Origin: JAHEDH01 sp963753285
GTDB taxonomy: Bacteria; Actinomycetota; Acidimicrobiia; Spongiisociales; ZC4RG35
DNA length: 64,000 nt
Direction: 5' to 3'
Assembly (NCBI GenBank): GCA_963753285.1
Contig: CAVWBT010000016.1
Coordinates: 248,001 to 312,000 of the forward strand
The notes beneath the pieces were generated by a model. That model was not told the origin of the DNA. It did no database searches and was given only the letters and a program-made list of their open reading frames with translations. Shown here piece after piece: positions 41,455-48,816 of the stretch. Both the position numbers and the translations under genes were made by a program. Numbering within the stretch: the stretch's first letter is position 1; each line of letters begins with the position of its first letter.

Positions 41455-42936
41455 TCATCCCCACCCGAAGGTGCTCCAGAAGGCGCCGGACCAACTCGAC
41501 CCGGACCATGACGTCCCCGACCAGGAGGTACCGGACCACGACGTTCCGGACCACGATGCGTTGGACCAGGAGGTACCAGACCACGAGGTACCGGACCAGC
41601 TCGTCCCCGACCAGGAGGTCCCGGACCAGCTCGTCCCGGACCAGGAGGTCCCGGACCACGACGTCCCCGACCAGGTGCCGCCCGACCAGCTCGTCCCGGA
41701 CCAGTTCCCACCGGACCAGCTGGTGCCGTTGGGTGCGGTGACACCGCTGCTCGAGCCGCTGAGTGCAGGCGTCCAGGTCTGTGTCGGCGCCTTCGAGGCG
41801 TCCTTGAGGCTCCGAGCGACTTCCTTGGGCTGGATCTTGCCGTTGCCGTCGATCTGGCTCGCCGTGTCTTTGAGATCGACGGCTTCCGCCATGAACAGGT
41901 ACTTGACCTCATCCGGCGTCAACGATGGGTCACGTGACAGGATCGCCGCTGCGAACCCGCTCACGACGGCTGCGGACTGCGACGTCCCGGACCCCAGGAA
42001 GTATCGATTCTCGACTCGTGCCGTCGGATACAGCTGATCGAGGGTCGATCCCGGAACCCGGAAGCTCATGATCGAACGGCCCGGTGCCACGACGTCGGGG
42101 TGGCGGACGGTGTTGCCGCCCGAGCTCCAGGGAGCGATCCAATCCTGGGCGCCCGACGAGTCGAACGACTCGTGCGCTCCCACGGCGAGGACGTACGGCG
42201 AGATGGCGGGGCTGTCGATACCGCCGATAGTGTTGCCGCGATTGCCGACGGCGGCCACGACCACGATGCCGGCGTCCCATGCACGCTCCACGGCTGCCGA
42301 GAGGGGATCGTTGGCGCTGGAGGGAACGTCGGGCAGACCGAGCGAGAGATTGAGCACCCGGATGTTGAGACCGTTGTCGTTGCGGTGTTCGACCACCCAG
42401 TCGATCGCAGCGACGACCTGCTCGATGTGGGTCTCGCCGGTCGCTCCGGCGACCTTCACACTCACGATGCGGCTGTCCGGAGCGATGCCTCCGACCTTGT
42501 CGCCGTCATCACCGGCGATGATGCCGGCGAGGTGAGTGCCGTGTCCGAACGTGTCGAGGTCTTTCAGGTTCGGCATTCCGGCCTCCCCCGAGAGGTCCGG
42601 TCCGTAGAGGATCTTACCGGGCTGATCGAGGCCGGGCACGGGAGCCACGCCCGAGTCGACCAACGCCACGTCGATTCCCTGGCCACGGAACCCCTTCTTG
42701 GAGAGCTCACCAGAGGACTTCTCGGTCACGATTCGCATCGGGACCGGCTCGCCAGGCCTGACCGCCATGGAAAGGGTCATCTGTCCCGTCGGGTTGGTGC
42801 TTTCCACCGCCCGGGCAGGTTCGACGTCTCCAAGTCCGGGGGAGGCGAGGGCGGTCATCAAGAGGGTGACGACGAAGATCGACAGTGTTCGACCGAAACG
42901 GCCCGGATGGGGCATCATCTTCAACATCCTTGTCAT
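41455..42936 (-). CDS. Secreted S8 subtilisin-like protease with Trp-Ser-Gly repeat tail
   Basis: About 493 residues; ATG 42936, 42927 or 42918 are possible, and AAGGA 8 nt before 42918 favours the last. Signal peptide (RTLSIFVVTLLMTALASPGL), then a pro-region. The catalytic triad is complete: VALVDSGVAP (Asp), FGHGTHLAGIIAGD (His) and GSGTSQSAAVVSGFAAAI (Ser). After EVKYLFMAEAVDL the last 95 residues are a pentad repeat of consensus SGTSW, about 17 units, ending AFWSTFGWG. Subtilases with such W-rich tails occur in actinobacteria and Chloroflexi; the tail may bind wall or polymer, but its role is unknown. Confidence 0.9.
   Translation of the reverse strand: MTRMLKMMPHPGRFGRTLSIFVVTLLMTALASPGLGDVEPARAVESTNPTGQMTLSMAVRPGEPVPMRIVTEKSSGELSKKGFRGQGIDVALVDSGVAPVPGLDQPGKILYGPDLSGEAGMPNLKDLDTFGHGTHLAGIIAGDDGDKVGGIAPDSRIVSVKVAGATGETHIEQVVAAIDWVVEHRNDNGLNIRVLNLSLGLPDVPSSANDPLSAAVERAWDAGIVVVAAVGNRGNTIGGIDSPAISPYVLAVGAHESFDSSGAQDWIAPWSSGGNTVRHPDVVAPGRSIMSFRVPGSTLDQLYPTARVENRYFLGSGTSQSAAVVSGFAAAILSRDPSLTPDEVKYLFMAEAVDLKDTASQIDGNGKIQPKEVARSLKDASKAPTQTWTPALSGSSSGVTAPNGTSWSGGNWSGTSWSGGTWSGTSWSGTSWSGTSWSGTSWSGTSWSGTSWSGTSWSNASWSGTSWSGTSWSGTSWSGSSWSGAFWSTFGWG
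41465..41728 (-). repeat. 15-bp tandem repeat array coding for SGTSW pentads
   Basis: On the + strand the unit reads approximately CCGGACCAGCTCGTC with drift at synonymous positions; on the minus strand each unit codes Ser-Gly-Thr-Ser-Trp. About 17 units, with GGN, GGT, NAS and GSS variants at the edges. The variation among third bases shows that it is not a very recent expansion. Confidence 0.8.
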
Positions 42937-43179
42937 CTGGGAAAGGGTGGCTTTCGTCCCACGTGATCTGCATCGGCATCCGGCGTCGCATTTCTTGCGC
43001 GTCATATGACGGTGCGCGATCGAACTAGTCCTTCTGGTCGGAGCGGGGATCACAAGGAACCGCCGGCTCGTCATCGCCTTGGACGGATGTCCGGCGGCAC
43101 CGGTGAGACCACGGGGGAGTGGGGCGCCGGCCGTGGACAGATTCGGCCGGCCCGTAGACTCCGCTCCCGGAGGCATTGC

Positions 43180-43566
43180 ATGTCAGAACGTCCGCAGCTA
43201 CCAGATCAGCCACTCGACGATGCGTTCGAGCCGACCGAGTGGGAGAAGAACTGGGCGATGATCGCCCACATGGGATCGTTCGTGGCCGCCTGGGTGGCAC
43301 TGGGGTTCCTCGCTCCGCTCTTCGTCATGTTGACGAAAGGCAAGGAGTCCGAATACGTCCGTCGACACGCGGTCGAGTCGCTCAACTTCCAGATCAACGC
43401 ACTCATCTGGATCGCAGTGTCCGTGATGCTCTTCGTGATCCTGATCGGCATCTTCCTGCTCGCCGCATACGGGATCTACTACCTGATCGCCGTGATCATG
43501 GGCAGCTTGGCGGCCTCGAAAGGTCGCAGGTTTCGTTACAAGTACATCATCCGGTTCGTCAGCTGA
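43180..43566 (+). CDS. DUF4870 membrane protein
   Basis: 128 residues from ATG 43180, with CGGAGG 6 nt upstream. Soluble Pro/Asp-rich head (PQLPDQPLDDAFEPTEWEKN), then three hydrophobic helices: AMIAHMGSFVAAWVALGFLA, ALIWIAVSVMLFVILIGIFL and AYGIYYLIAVIMGSLAASKG. The signature EYVRRHAVESLNFQIN between helices 1 and 2 is diagnostic of DUF4870 (Tic20-like) proteins, whose function is unknown. A -10-like TAGACT lies at 43155-43160. Confidence 0.85.
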   Translation: MSERPQLPDQPLDDAFEPTEWEKNWAMIAHMGSFVAAWVALGFLAPLFVMLTKGKESEYVRRHAVESLNFQINALIWIAVSVMLFVILIGIFLLAAYGIYYLIAVIMGSLAASKGRRFRYKYIIRFVS

Positions 43567-43613
43567 ATCGCACCGCCGATGTTCCTTTCCGAGCCCCAGA
43601 ACGCGTCTCGAGT

Positions 43614-43647
43614 CTGACGGTGTGCTTTCGCTCCGCCGGAGCGTCAG
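43614..43647. terminator. Hairpin between convergent genes
   Basis: CTGACG (43614-43619) can pair with CGTCAG (43642-43647), enclosing a second hairpin GCTCCG-C-CGGAGC (43630-43642, sharing one base). It lies between the DUF4870 gene and the convergent kinase. No T-tract is present, so it is only a candidate terminator. Confidence 0.35.
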
Positions 43648-43651
43648 GCTC

Positions 43652-44692
43652 TCACGCAGCCAATCCGACCAGGGAAGCCATTCGAAGTTCGGGCTCTTCA
43701 CCCTGGCCTGCGTTCAGCACCAATCGGAACGTCGACCCGTGGCCCTTTCCCATCGAAGTCGCAGTGATCTTGCCCCCCATCGCCTCCGCCATTCCGAGAC
43801 TGACGGGCAGTCCGAGCCCCGTGGAGTCTGTCCGCCCGCGAGCCGCCTCGGTCTGTTCGAACGCTGTGAACACCTTGGGCATGTCCTCGTCCGAGATGCC
43901 GGCACCTGAGTCCTGCACTTCGAACACGACGTAGTCCCCGACGCCGTAGGAACGGACCTTGACCCATCCCTCATCGGTGTACTTCAGGGCATTCGAGACG
44001 AGGTTGATGATGATCTGGCGGAAACGGTTCGGGTCGGTTCGCACCGTCGACGATGCCTGCAGGTCGAGGAAGAGCTCGAGATGCTTCTCGTCGGCAAGGG
44101 CCCGCATGTGGGTGACGGCACTCTCGACGATCTCGTCTCCGTCGATGTCCTCCACCAGCATCTCGATCGCACCGGCCTCGAGCTTGGTTGCGTCCTGCAA
44201 GTCGTTCACGATGTTGAGGAGCTGTGACCCCCACTTCCCGATGTCGCCCAGGAGCTCTCGCAGCATGGCCGCGTCCATCTCGTCGTCCGTCTGGGCCAGT
44301 TGGGCAAACCCCATGATCGCCGTGAGCGGGGTCCGCATGTCGTGTGAGAGCGCCGCAAAGAACTTCGCTCGAGTCGCGGCCGCAGTGGCCGTGGCAACGT
44401 TGCTGTCGTGGATCTCCTCGGTCCATTCATGAGCCACTCGTTCGGCCAGAGCAGCGGTCTGTTCCTGAAGCTGGCTCAGCTTTGCGTGAGCTGCGCCGAT
44501 GACGAGCGTGACGAGGACGAAGATGAACGGTGCGAGGTTGACGACCCAGAATGCAGGTGTCTCCCAATGCAGATAGACCGAAGACCAGCCCTCGGTGATT
44601 CCTGTGACCACCAGTGAGCCGAGCGGGAACAGCAGTCCGAACAAGAAGCCGGCGACCGCCCATTCGAGAATGAGTTTGCGAGTCCGATTCAT
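43652..44692 (-). CDS. Orphan sensor histidine kinase
   Basis: 346 residues. Two membrane helices (AVAGFLFGLLFPLGSLVVTG and VNLAPFIFVLVTLVIGAAHA) enclose a short extracellular loop. A coiled coil (LSQLQEQTAALAERVAHEWT) leads to H-box AALSHDMRTPLTAIMGFAQL (His about residue 117), then N-box FRQIIINLVSNALKYTDEGW, G1 VQDSGAGISDEDM, F-box VFTAFEQ and G2 STGLGLPVSLGMAEAMGGKI. It resembles hybrid-kinase cores such as those near LuxQ/BarA but lacks receiver domains. No response regulator gene is adjacent. Confidence 0.9.
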   Translation of the reverse strand: MNRTRKLILEWAVAGFLFGLLFPLGSLVVTGITEGWSSVYLHWETPAFWVVNLAPFIFVLVTLVIGAAHAKLSQLQEQTAALAERVAHEWTEEIHDSNVATATAAATRAKFFAALSHDMRTPLTAIMGFAQLAQTDDEMDAAMLRELLGDIGKWGSQLLNIVNDLQDATKLEAGAIEMLVEDIDGDEIVESAVTHMRALADEKHLELFLDLQASSTVRTDPNRFRQIIINLVSNALKYTDEGWVKVRSYGVGDYVVFEVQDSGAGISDEDMPKVFTAFEQTEAARGRTDSTGLGLPVSLGMAEAMGGKITATSMGKGHGSTFRLVLNAGQGEEPELRMASLVGLAA

Positions 44693-44722
44693 CGGCGTCC
44701 TGTCGACCTGTATCCGCTCCGA

Positions 44723-45331
44723 TCAAGGACGATCGTGGAGTTCGGTCGCCGCTCCGTGGAGCGATTCGCCGCCCTCGAGCTCGTCAAGTGCTTTGGCGAG
44801 GCGCTTCGCCCGTGTGTCTTCGCGTTTGGCTGAGTACAACGAATAGAGCACAGCGCGTTGCGCCGACTTCGAGAGCGCTTCGTACGCCTCCCGAGCGCGC
44901 TCGGACCCTCGCAGGACCAACTCCAAGTCTGCCGGCACGATGAGGGCGTCGACCGGCTCGAGCAACGACCATGAGCCGTTCTTCTTTGCTACATCGACCG
45001 CGTGTGATCCTGCCTCGGTCATGAGCTCCGCCTCGATCAGCTCAGCGATGTAGTCCTTGTTGATCTTCGACCACACGCTTCGAGGGTTCCGCGGTGTGAA
45101 GACCTGCTTGTAGCGGGTGTCGTCGATCGGGCGGACCTTGCTGTCGATCCAACCGAAACAGAGCGCCTCGCGTACCGCATCTTCCCAGCTGAGCCGGCGC
45201 CTCCCGGTCGACGCCCGGTAGTAGACGAGCCAGACGCCGTCGCACGTTGCGTGGTTCTGCTCGAGCCATGAACGCCATCCAGCCCGCGTCTTGGGATGGA
45301 TCGCGCGTAGCTCGGAGTCGAATGAAGGCAT
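44723..45331 (-). CDS. YdeI/OmpD-associated family protein
   Basis: 202 residues. Characteristic YdeI blocks are SWLEQNHATCDGVWLVYYRA (about residue 20), LSWEDAVREALCFGWIDSKV, RYKQVFTPRNPRSVWSKIN and a C-terminal KREDTRAKRLAKALDEL. Escherichia coli YdeI is tied to antimicrobial-peptide resistance, but most members of this large actinobacterial family are uncharacterised. GGAG lies 8 nt before ATG 45331. It is the last gene before the putative dif site. Confidence 0.8.
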   Translation of the reverse strand: MPSFDSELRAIHPKTRAGWRSWLEQNHATCDGVWLVYYRASTGRRRLSWEDAVREALCFGWIDSKVRPIDDTRYKQVFTPRNPRSVWSKINKDYIAELIEAELMTEAGSHAVDVAKKNGSWSLLEPVDALIVPADLELVLRGSERAREAYEALSKSAQRAVLYSLYSAKREDTRAKRLAKALDELEGGESLHGAATELHDRP

Positions 45332-45440
45332 CGTGAGCGCATCTCCAGCGGAGCAGGCCCGGAGGATACCGGGCGCCGATCATGGGGCACTCGAACGAAC
45401 CGCCCACGCTCGCCGAGGCGGGCTGGAACAAGGGGGGCTT

Positions 45441-45468
45441 ACTTGACATAACGTAGATTATGGGCGTT
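45441..45468 (-). other. dif: Putative dif site (XerC/XerD chromosome dimer resolution)
   Basis: Read on the minus strand the 28-mer ends TACGTTATGTCAAGT and begins AACGCCCATAAT. Compared with the actinobacterial dif consensus as I recall it (left arm TTSRCCGATAAT, centre VN, right arm ACATTATGTCAAGT) it matches 24 of 28 positions. The XerD-side arm TTATGTCAAGT is perfect. The inverted CATAA/TTATG arms flank six central bases (CGTAGA on the + strand). It lies in a gene-free stretch. The rRNA operon 15 kb to the right points towards it, as expected for leading-strand transcription on that replichore. Confidence 0.75.
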
Positions 45469-45614
45469 CCGTGTCCTGCCGGTTGATTCGGCAGAGCCTC
45501 CTGCACAGAAGGCCGAGACCGGTCGAGGTCACCAGGGCGACCCCGAGATCCCTCACAGCACCGACGAACGCAGGAAGATGCCCACGTGGACCGGCCGGCG
45601 TTCGAAGGCCACGC

Positions 45615-45664
45615 CTGCCGGTCGCATTCGAGGCGCAGAACAACGACTGCCGGTCGTATTCGAG
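45615..45664 (+). repeat. Two 18-bp direct repeats near the dif-like site
   Basis: CTGCCGGTCGCATTCGAG (45615-45632) and CTGCCGGTCGTATTCGAG (45647-45664) differ at one base and are 32 bp apart. A weaker third copy lies just upstream (GGCCGGCGTTCGAAGG, about 45592). Meaning unknown. Confidence 0.6.
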
Positions 45665-45785
45665 AAACAAACACGCCATACCGGGCATCGCTGCCCTCGA
45701 AACCCGGGATCGTCCGCTCGATCGCCGCTCGCCTCCCGATTCGCCCGGCACTCTGGCTCAGGGGGTGATACGTCACTGTGACGCA

Positions 45786-46146
45786 TCAGTCGGGGGTTCG
45801 CACGGCGCGAGGTTCTCCGACGGCGTCGACCACTCCGGAGATCGCCCCACGCAGGTCTGTGATGATCGACACCAACGCATCGCGGGTTCCAGCGTCTCCG
45901 AGGTCGACCCATGCGTCTGCGGCAGCCGTCTCGGCGACGTAGATCGCATCGCGGAGTTGGTGCCACGTCTCGATGGACATCAGGATCTCGTCGGGTGCGA
46001 GGCCTCTGGCATCTGCGACCTGGCGCGCTTCGTACGCCGCGCTGCCGATGCGATCGTCTGCAGTATCTCGGACGCCTGCCGGGCCCTGGTGGGATGGCGA
46101 ACCGCTCCCCACACCACGCGCACCGCGCCATCGATGATTTCGTCAT
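45786..46146 (-). pseudogene. Small zinc-finger (CxxC...C-x-x-x-H-RQRAYEAR) protein, frameshifted
   Basis: The first third (ARCAWCGERFAIPPGPGRRP, then RYCRRSHRQR) reads from ATG 46146 and the rest (AYEARQVADARGLAPDEILM ... GEPRAVRTPD) in another frame to the TGA at 45786. Removing one base near 46036-46041 joins them as HRQRAYEAR, the conserved motif of a common actinobacterial family of small proteins with one zinc finger and a helical coiled C-terminus; length then 119 residues. Function unknown. TAAATT at 46153-46158 ends 6 nt before the ATG. Either a real mutation or an assembly error. Confidence 0.7.
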
Positions 46147-46152
46147 GTGACG

Positions 46153-46158
46153 AATTTA
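46153..46158 (-). promoter_or_regulatory. -10 box, leaderless promoter of the zinc-finger gene
   Basis: TAAATT on the minus strand with exactly 6 nt (CGTCAC) to ATG 46146. It overlaps the TAA stop of the upstream gene. Confidence 0.45.
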
Positions 46159-46977
46159 ATCGACGAGTGGCATCGTGTCCGGCATCTGTGACAGCAACTC
46201 GATCAGTCGATCTCGGTCGTCGCCCTCGAGGACCGACCAGGTCGATGCGGCTCGCCGGTTCGTGTCGATCTCGATCTGATCGCGCACCGAGCGCCCCATC
46301 CCGGTCAACTCCCCCGCCGCAACGAGGCCTCGAGTTTCGAGGCGAGCGAATGCATCGGGTTCATCCGGAGTCATCTCCTGGAGCCACAACGGTGTGAGCA
46401 CCGTCATCTCCCCCGCCGTCAGGCCGGCCTGCCGCCAGGCCTCGACATGGTCCTGCTGACGGACGTACCGAAGCGTCACGAGCCGGTCGAAGAGCCGCGC
46501 CGCCGGCCACGAGGACGGCGTGAGGCCACGATGTGCGACGGCGACAGGATACGACTCGGGGATGGCGCCGATCACACCTGCGATCAGCCCCTCGATCGTT
46601 TCGACCGGCACCGTTGTCCAGGTCCGATCGACGACATCCTCACGTGCAGCGACCAAGGCAACGAGCAACGGTCGGAACCGGGCGGTCGCTTCGAAAGCGT
46701 CTGCCGACTCGATCACGAGACCGAGTTCGACGAACCCCTCGAACCTGTCGCGCACCGTCTGAGGAGCCGCATATGGCAGGCGGGCCTCGGCGATCCGCAG
46801 AGGCAGCGGGCCCGCAAGCAGGAAGTCGGCGAAATGCGGAATGAGCTTCAGAGAGTCGAGACCCAACTCGGTGACGATCGCGTCGAGCACTCGACCATGG
46901 CGTGGCCCGACCTGCCGATTGATACCGAGCACCAGCCGATCGATCTGAGGGGCGATGCGAGCCGGGAAGAGGTCCAT
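46156..46977 (-). CDS. SCO6745/SalK-like protein
   Basis: 273 residues, all soluble and mostly helical. Two winged-helix-like halves: DRFEGFVELGLVIESADAFE, then LTAGEMTVLTPLWLQEMTPD and LETRGLVAAGELTGMGRSVR, followed by DQIEIDTNRRAASTWSVLEG. This C-terminal pattern is that of the actinobacterial SCO6745/SalK family, whose biochemical role is unknown (SalK was named from a lantibiotic kinase locus, but the family is not a kinase). TAGAGT at 46984-46989 lies 6 nt before ATG. The zinc-finger gene follows 9 bp downstream. Confidence 0.7.
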   Translation of the reverse strand: MDLFPARIAPQIDRLVLGINRQVGPRHGRVLDAIVTELGLDSLKLIPHFADFLLAGPLPLRIAEARLPYAAPQTVRDRFEGFVELGLVIESADAFEATARFRPLLVALVAAREDVVDRTWTTVPVETIEGLIAGVIGAIPESYPVAVAHRGLTPSSWPAARLFDRLVTLRYVRQQDHVEAWRQAGLTAGEMTVLTPLWLQEMTPDEPDAFARLETRGLVAAGELTGMGRSVRDQIEIDTNRRAASTWSVLEGDDRDRLIELLSQMPDTMPLVD

Positions 46978-46983
46978 CGAGGC

Positions 46984-46989
46984 ACTCTA
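46984..46989 (-). promoter_or_regulatory. -10 box, leaderless promoter of the SCO6745-like gene
   Basis: TAGAGT on the minus strand with exactly 6 nt (GCCTCG) to ATG 46977. Confidence 0.5.
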
Positions 46990-47010
46990 CGCCCGCCCGA
47001 GGTATCGGGT

Positions 47011-47700
47011 TCACGCAACGTCGATCGGATCCCGATCTTCGCTTTGCCCCTCGTTGTGCTCCCACGCGATCGACTGGGCTCTCGGTCGAACCGACCGCCA
47101 TGCCTCCGACCCGTACCAGCCATAGGCGATGAGGAACATCAGGCGCTGGACCAGGCCGGCGTAGCCGTCCAGCGAGAACATGACGATCGGGATGACGACC
47201 GACGCGGTAACGGCGATGCCATCGAAGACCCGCGCCGACCGGCTGGGCCGGCGTCGCTCGATGCCGACGAAGACGACGCCCACAACGAAGCTGAGACCGA
47301 CGACGAACGAGCCGATCGAGTGCAGAAGATCTTCGAATTCGTCGTACGGCACATCCTCCCATGGCATGTGAGCGAACACCGCGGTGCTGATGATGGCGAC
47401 GCCATAACCTCGATGGGCGATACGGCCCCACGGGCCCCACCGATCGCCGGCTGCGCTCGAGAGCGCGAGCACGCCGAGACCGAACAGCAGGAGTCCGGCT
47501 CTGGCCAGCCACACGCCTTCGACCCGTTGGGCGGCGGACTCGCTGATCGAATGCTCGATGATCGAGTACGACTCGGGCATGAGCAGCGGGGCCAGCGCGA
47601 CACAGCTCGCGGATGCTGCGAGGACGACGAGCACCGCTCCGCCGACCCGTCGCTTCGAGACGTGCCCGTCGATGTCGGACAACTCGAGGGCTCTGACCAT
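47011..47700 (-). CDS. DUF998-like membrane protein
   Basis: 229 residues from ATG 47700, which has AGGAGG 8 nt upstream; an in-frame GTG at 47709 is less well placed. About six membrane helices (VGGAVLVVLAASASCVALAP; LARAGLLLFGLGVLALSSAA; GSFVVGLSFVVGVVFVGIER). The early motif PESYSIIEHSISESAAQRVEG is characteristic of DUF998-type proteins. The C-terminal tail is hydrophilic. Function unknown. Confidence 0.75.
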   Translation of the reverse strand: MVRALELSDIDGHVSKRRVGGAVLVVLAASASCVALAPLLMPESYSIIEHSISESAAQRVEGVWLARAGLLLFGLGVLALSSAAGDRWGPWGRIAHRGYGVAIISTAVFAHMPWEDVPYDEFEDLLHSIGSFVVGLSFVVGVVFVGIERRRPSRSARVFDGIAVTASVVIPIVMFSLDGYAGLVQRLMFLIAYGWYGSEAWRSVRPRAQSIAWEHNEGQSEDRDPIDVA

Positions 47701-47804
47701 CTTCACCACCTCCTGTCGCCAAGCGTGACCAGACCGCCCGACCGCGACCAGAGCCTGTGGTCACCGTTCCCCGGGGCCGCTTCATCATCTACGCTCGGTC
47801 CTCG

Positions 47805-48377
47805 ATGGCGACCGAGCTCGAAACCCTCCGGATCACGGCCGAATCCTGCACCGACTGCCGCCTGGCCGAGACCCGCACGAACGTCGTGTTCGGTGTCGGG
47901 GCGCCCGATGCCGACGTGATGATCGTCGGTGAGGCTCCGGGCAAGAACGAGGACCTCCAGGGTGAGCCATTCGTGGGTGCCGCCGGTCGTCTGCTCGATG
48001 CTCTCATGTCGGAAGTCGGCATCGATCGAAACCGGGTGTACATCGCCAACGTCTTGAAGTGCCGGCCGCCAGGCAACCGTGATCCTCGCCCCGACGAGAT
48101 CGACGCATGCAACGGATATCTCCGCAGACAGCTCGAACTGATCGAGCCGGCGGTGGTGGTGACCCTCGGCAACTTCGCAACCAAGTTGCTTCTCAAGACG
48201 GAGACCGGCATCACGAAGATGCGGGGGCAACGCTATCGCTGGTGGAGAGACATCATCGTGGTGCCCACCTTTCACCCGGCGGCGGCGTTGCGTGGGCGCC
48301 CGGACGTCGAGGAGGCCATGCGCCAGGACTTCCAACTGGTGCGCGTCACGATCGACGAGAGCCGGGCGGAGACCTGA
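47805..48377 (+). CDS. Family 4 uracil-DNA glycosylase (4Fe-4S)
   Basis: 190 residues. It removes uracil from DNA at the start of base-excision repair. Four cluster Cys are visible: SCTDCRLAETR (two), NVLKCRPPGNR and DEIDACNGYL. Active-site blocks are VGEAPGKNEDLQGEPFVGAA (about residue 45) and FHPAAALR near the C-terminus, with the family-4 motif TLGNFATK in between. ATG 47805 is the start that fits the family; TACGCT lies nine nt upstream. It stands alone, divergent from the DUF998 gene. Confidence 0.95.
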   Translation: MATELETLRITAESCTDCRLAETRTNVVFGVGAPDADVMIVGEAPGKNEDLQGEPFVGAAGRLLDALMSEVGIDRNRVYIANVLKCRPPGNRDPRPDEIDACNGYLRRQLELIEPAVVVTLGNFATKLLLKTETGITKMRGQRYRWWRDIIVVPTFHPAAALRGRPDVEEAMRQDFQLVRVTIDESRAET

Positions 48378-48435
48378 AGCGATGTCAACGGCAACGTCGA
48401 TCGACGCCGGAGTGAGATCGGCCGAGCCGTCCAAC

Positions 48436-48441
48436 TAGTTT
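48436..48441 (+). promoter_or_regulatory. -10 box, leaderless promoter of VOC-LCP pair
   Basis: TAGTTT followed by exactly 6 nt (CCGGGC) and ATG 48448. Confidence 0.5.
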
Positions 48442-48447
48442 CCGGGC

Positions 48448-48816
48448 ATGCCGATCACCGACCTCACAGGAGTGCTCATTCACACCACGGCCGCTCGCCA
48501 TGTTGCGATGCGTGATTTCTACATCGAAACACTCGGGCTGGAACCGCGGTCGGATCGCGACGGCTTCGTGAACTTCGACTTCGGAGGACGCCGTCTGACG
48601 ATTGCGCTCCACGACGGTGTCGAAGGATCGACGGATGAGCGCTTCAGGATCATGATCAACTTCGAGGTCGAGGACATCGAGAACGTCTTCGCACGGCTGG
48701 TTGCCCACGGTGCGCCGGCGATTCGACGGCCTTCGCCCGAGTCATGGGGTGGCCTGGTGGCGACATCGGCCGATCCAGACGGCAACCTCATCCAACTCAT
48801 GGAGTTCCCTCGTTGA
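48448..48816 (+). CDS. VOC-family protein
   Basis: 122 residues, a single glyoxalase-fold unit: TGVLIHTTAARHVAMRDFYI (His metal ligand), LGLEPRSDRDGFVNFDFGGR and the closing TSADPDGNLIQLMEF with Glu as the probable second metal ligand. Substrate unknown. Its stop overlaps the TTG start of the LCP gene (TTGA), so the two are translationally coupled. Confidence 0.8.
   Translation: MPITDLTGVLIHTTAARHVAMRDFYIETLGLEPRSDRDGFVNFDFGGRRLTIALHDGVEGSTDERFRIMINFEVEDIENVFARLVAHGAPAIRRPSPESWGGLVATSADPDGNLIQLMEFPR

Larger units (their letters stand above)
45332..45785. other. Gene-free region containing the putative dif site
   Basis: About 450 bp with no convincing gene. It contains the dif-like site (45441-45468) and two 18-bp direct repeats at 45615 and 45647. 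The short frames crossing it have no ribosome sites and no recognisable protein features. Confidence 0.5.

Noticed and set aside
41465..41728. Regular short repeats, first considered as CRISPR or a minisatellite, and a + strand frame with PDQ/VPDH repeats
   Set aside because: The 15-bp period exactly matches codons of the subtilase tail on the minus strand, with no spacers; the + strand frame is an antisense shadow.
45443..45459. TTGACA followed by AT-rich sequence, read as a -35 promoter element
   Set aside because: There is no -10 at proper spacing and no gene downstream. The hexamer is part of the XerD arm of the dif-like site, which explains the whole 28 bp.
45471..46397. Long + strand open frame across the dif region and the zinc-finger gene
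   Set aside because: It runs antisense to recognisable protein sequence (CAWC, RQRAYEAR), has no ribosome site and shows no protein features.
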